This document shows positions 63,477-64,000 of a stretch of 64,000 nt of DNA, in pieces. Numbering within the stretch: the first letter of the stretch is position 1; the number at the start of each line of letters is the position of its first letter. The DNA lies in the NCBI RefSeq assembly GCF_913060805.1, contig NZ_CAJXTC010000002.1, positions 62,001 to 126,000 of the forward strand, in the 5' to 3' direction. Source of the stretch: an uncultured Draconibacterium sp. (lineage in GTDB: Bacteria > Bacteroidota > Bacteroidia > Bacteroidales > Prolixibacteraceae). The notes under the pieces were generated by a model. The model had not been told where the DNA came from. It worked only from the letters and a program-made list of their open reading frames with translations, and made no database searches. The position numbers were made by a program, and so were the translations under genes.

Positions 63477-64000
63477 TTACAGGCCAAACATAACAAAGTA
63501 TACCGCAGCACCTGCCAGATAGCCGATTAAAGCCAGCCAGCTAATTTTTTTCAGGTACCAGATAAAATCGATCTTTTCCAATCCCATTGCAGCAACACCG
63601 GCAGCCGAGCCAATAATTAACATACTGCCACCGGTTCCGGCTGTGTAGGCCAGGAATTCCCAGAAAGCGCCATCCTGAACAAAAGAGGCCTGGTAGCCAA
63701 CAGCTCCGGCATCGGCAATCGGATACATTCCCATCGCACCTGCTACCAGCGGAACATTATCAACAACCGACGACAGCACACCAATTGCAAGGTCGATCAG
63801 GTAAATGTTACCCAGTTTTTCGTCGAGATAAGTTGCAAGGATATTTAAGTGTCCTGCTGATTGTAGCGCTGCAACTGCCGAAAGTATTCCGAGGAAAAAC
63901 AATACGGTTGGTACATCGATGCGCTGAATTACAGCAGTAACTTTTAATTTGTCTTTAATTTCTTTTGGTTTGTCTTTGTGTACAATTTCGCCAACAACCC
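63477..64000 (-). CDS. nhaD: Na+/H+ antiporter NhaD, C-terminal part (5' end outside window)
   Basis: About 173 codons are visible, open from base 63998 to the stop. It is the C-terminal third of NhaD: RIDVPTVLFFLGILSAVAALQSAGHL, GNIYLIDLAIGVLSSVVDNVPLVAGAMGMYPIAD, FWEFLAYTAGTGGSMLIIGSAAGVAAMGLEKIDFIWYLKKISWLALIGYLAGAAVY. The DNVPLVA and TGGSMLIIGS segments belong to the transport core of the IT-superfamily antiporters. It exchanges Na+ (or Li+) for H+, mainly at alkaline pH. A TTG within the visible part is not taken as the start because the frame continues beyond the window. Confidence 0.92.
   Translation of the reverse strand, partial: VVGEIVHKDKPKEIKDKLKVTAVIQRIDVPTVLFFLGILSAVAALQSAGHLNILATYLDEKLGNIYLIDLAIGVLSSVVDNVPLVAGAMGMYPIADAGAVGYQASFVQDGAFWEFLAYTAGTGGSMLIIGSAAGVAAMGLEKIDFIWYLKKISWLALIGYLAGAAVYFVMFGL

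Overview
The window is a 64 kb chromosomal stretch of a Bacteroidota bacterium, most likely a marine or saline member of the Marinilabiliales/Prolixibacteraceae type. The phylum call rests on families largely confined to it (DUF5916/CBM9 outer-membrane protein, DUF4199, TonB-family protein with ExbBD, S9 dipeptidyl peptidase IV), on Bacteroidota-type promoters (TTTG, about 19 bases, TAnnTTTG), and on weak use of Shine-Dalgarno sites. The genus is inference. There are no insertion sequences, phage genes, CRISPR arrays or rRNA; this is housekeeping and envelope DNA with a few accessory loci.

Layout. 1-5264: two FKBP prolyl isomerases, a YciB-Nudix fusion, an RsmI-like methylase diverging from a PhnP-like metallo-hydrolase, and an MFS/HAD pair. 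5447-5520: tRNA-Arg(TCT) with its own promoter and terminator. 5768-8607: small membrane proteins and NhaA. 8715-12710: a methionine locus, namely promoter, a Met-rich leader peptide, a divergent (probably catalytically inactive) aspartokinase-family protein, MetY and an acetyl-type MetA. 12788-21516: ElbB, TatD, TcdA, an RRM protein with a long 5' leader, D-amino-acid transaminase, aldo/keto reductase, RecG, a LolD-type ATPase, a cobalamin adenosyltransferase and a DUF2795 protein. 21576-34083: DsrE and YkgJ proteins, a secreted GH3 enzyme, a subtilisin-like lipoprotein, a DUF5916 barrel, and a group of exported hydrolase-like proteins. 34128-39829: an RND efflux operon. 40091-43878: DPP-IV and a chorismate-mutase/DRE-TIM aldolase pair. 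44307-47596: thrS-infC-rpmI-rplT, with infC starting at ATT. 47697-56296: M1 peptidase, DUF2891, YdeI/DUF4199 pair, MATE-RsgA operon, a GH127-like lipoprotein and L-serine dehydratase. 56381-64000: VOC and SDR proteins, a sodium:solute symporter, YitT, exbB-exbD-tonB, and the start-less end of nhaD.

How it fits together. The most coherent unit is the methionine locus. Its enzymes agree in chemistry (MetA with Glu111 makes O-acetylhomoserine, MetY uses it), and a 30-codon reading frame just after the promoter places five Met codons in its last eleven sense codons, inside alternative RNA stems. This looks like translation-sensing control by methionine supply, although no classical U-tract terminator is visible. 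NhaA, NhaD and a Na+/solute symporter suggest a sodium-based lifestyle. TonB-ExbBD, GH3, DUF5916, DPP-IV, M1 and S8 proteins fit a polymer-degrading heterotroph.
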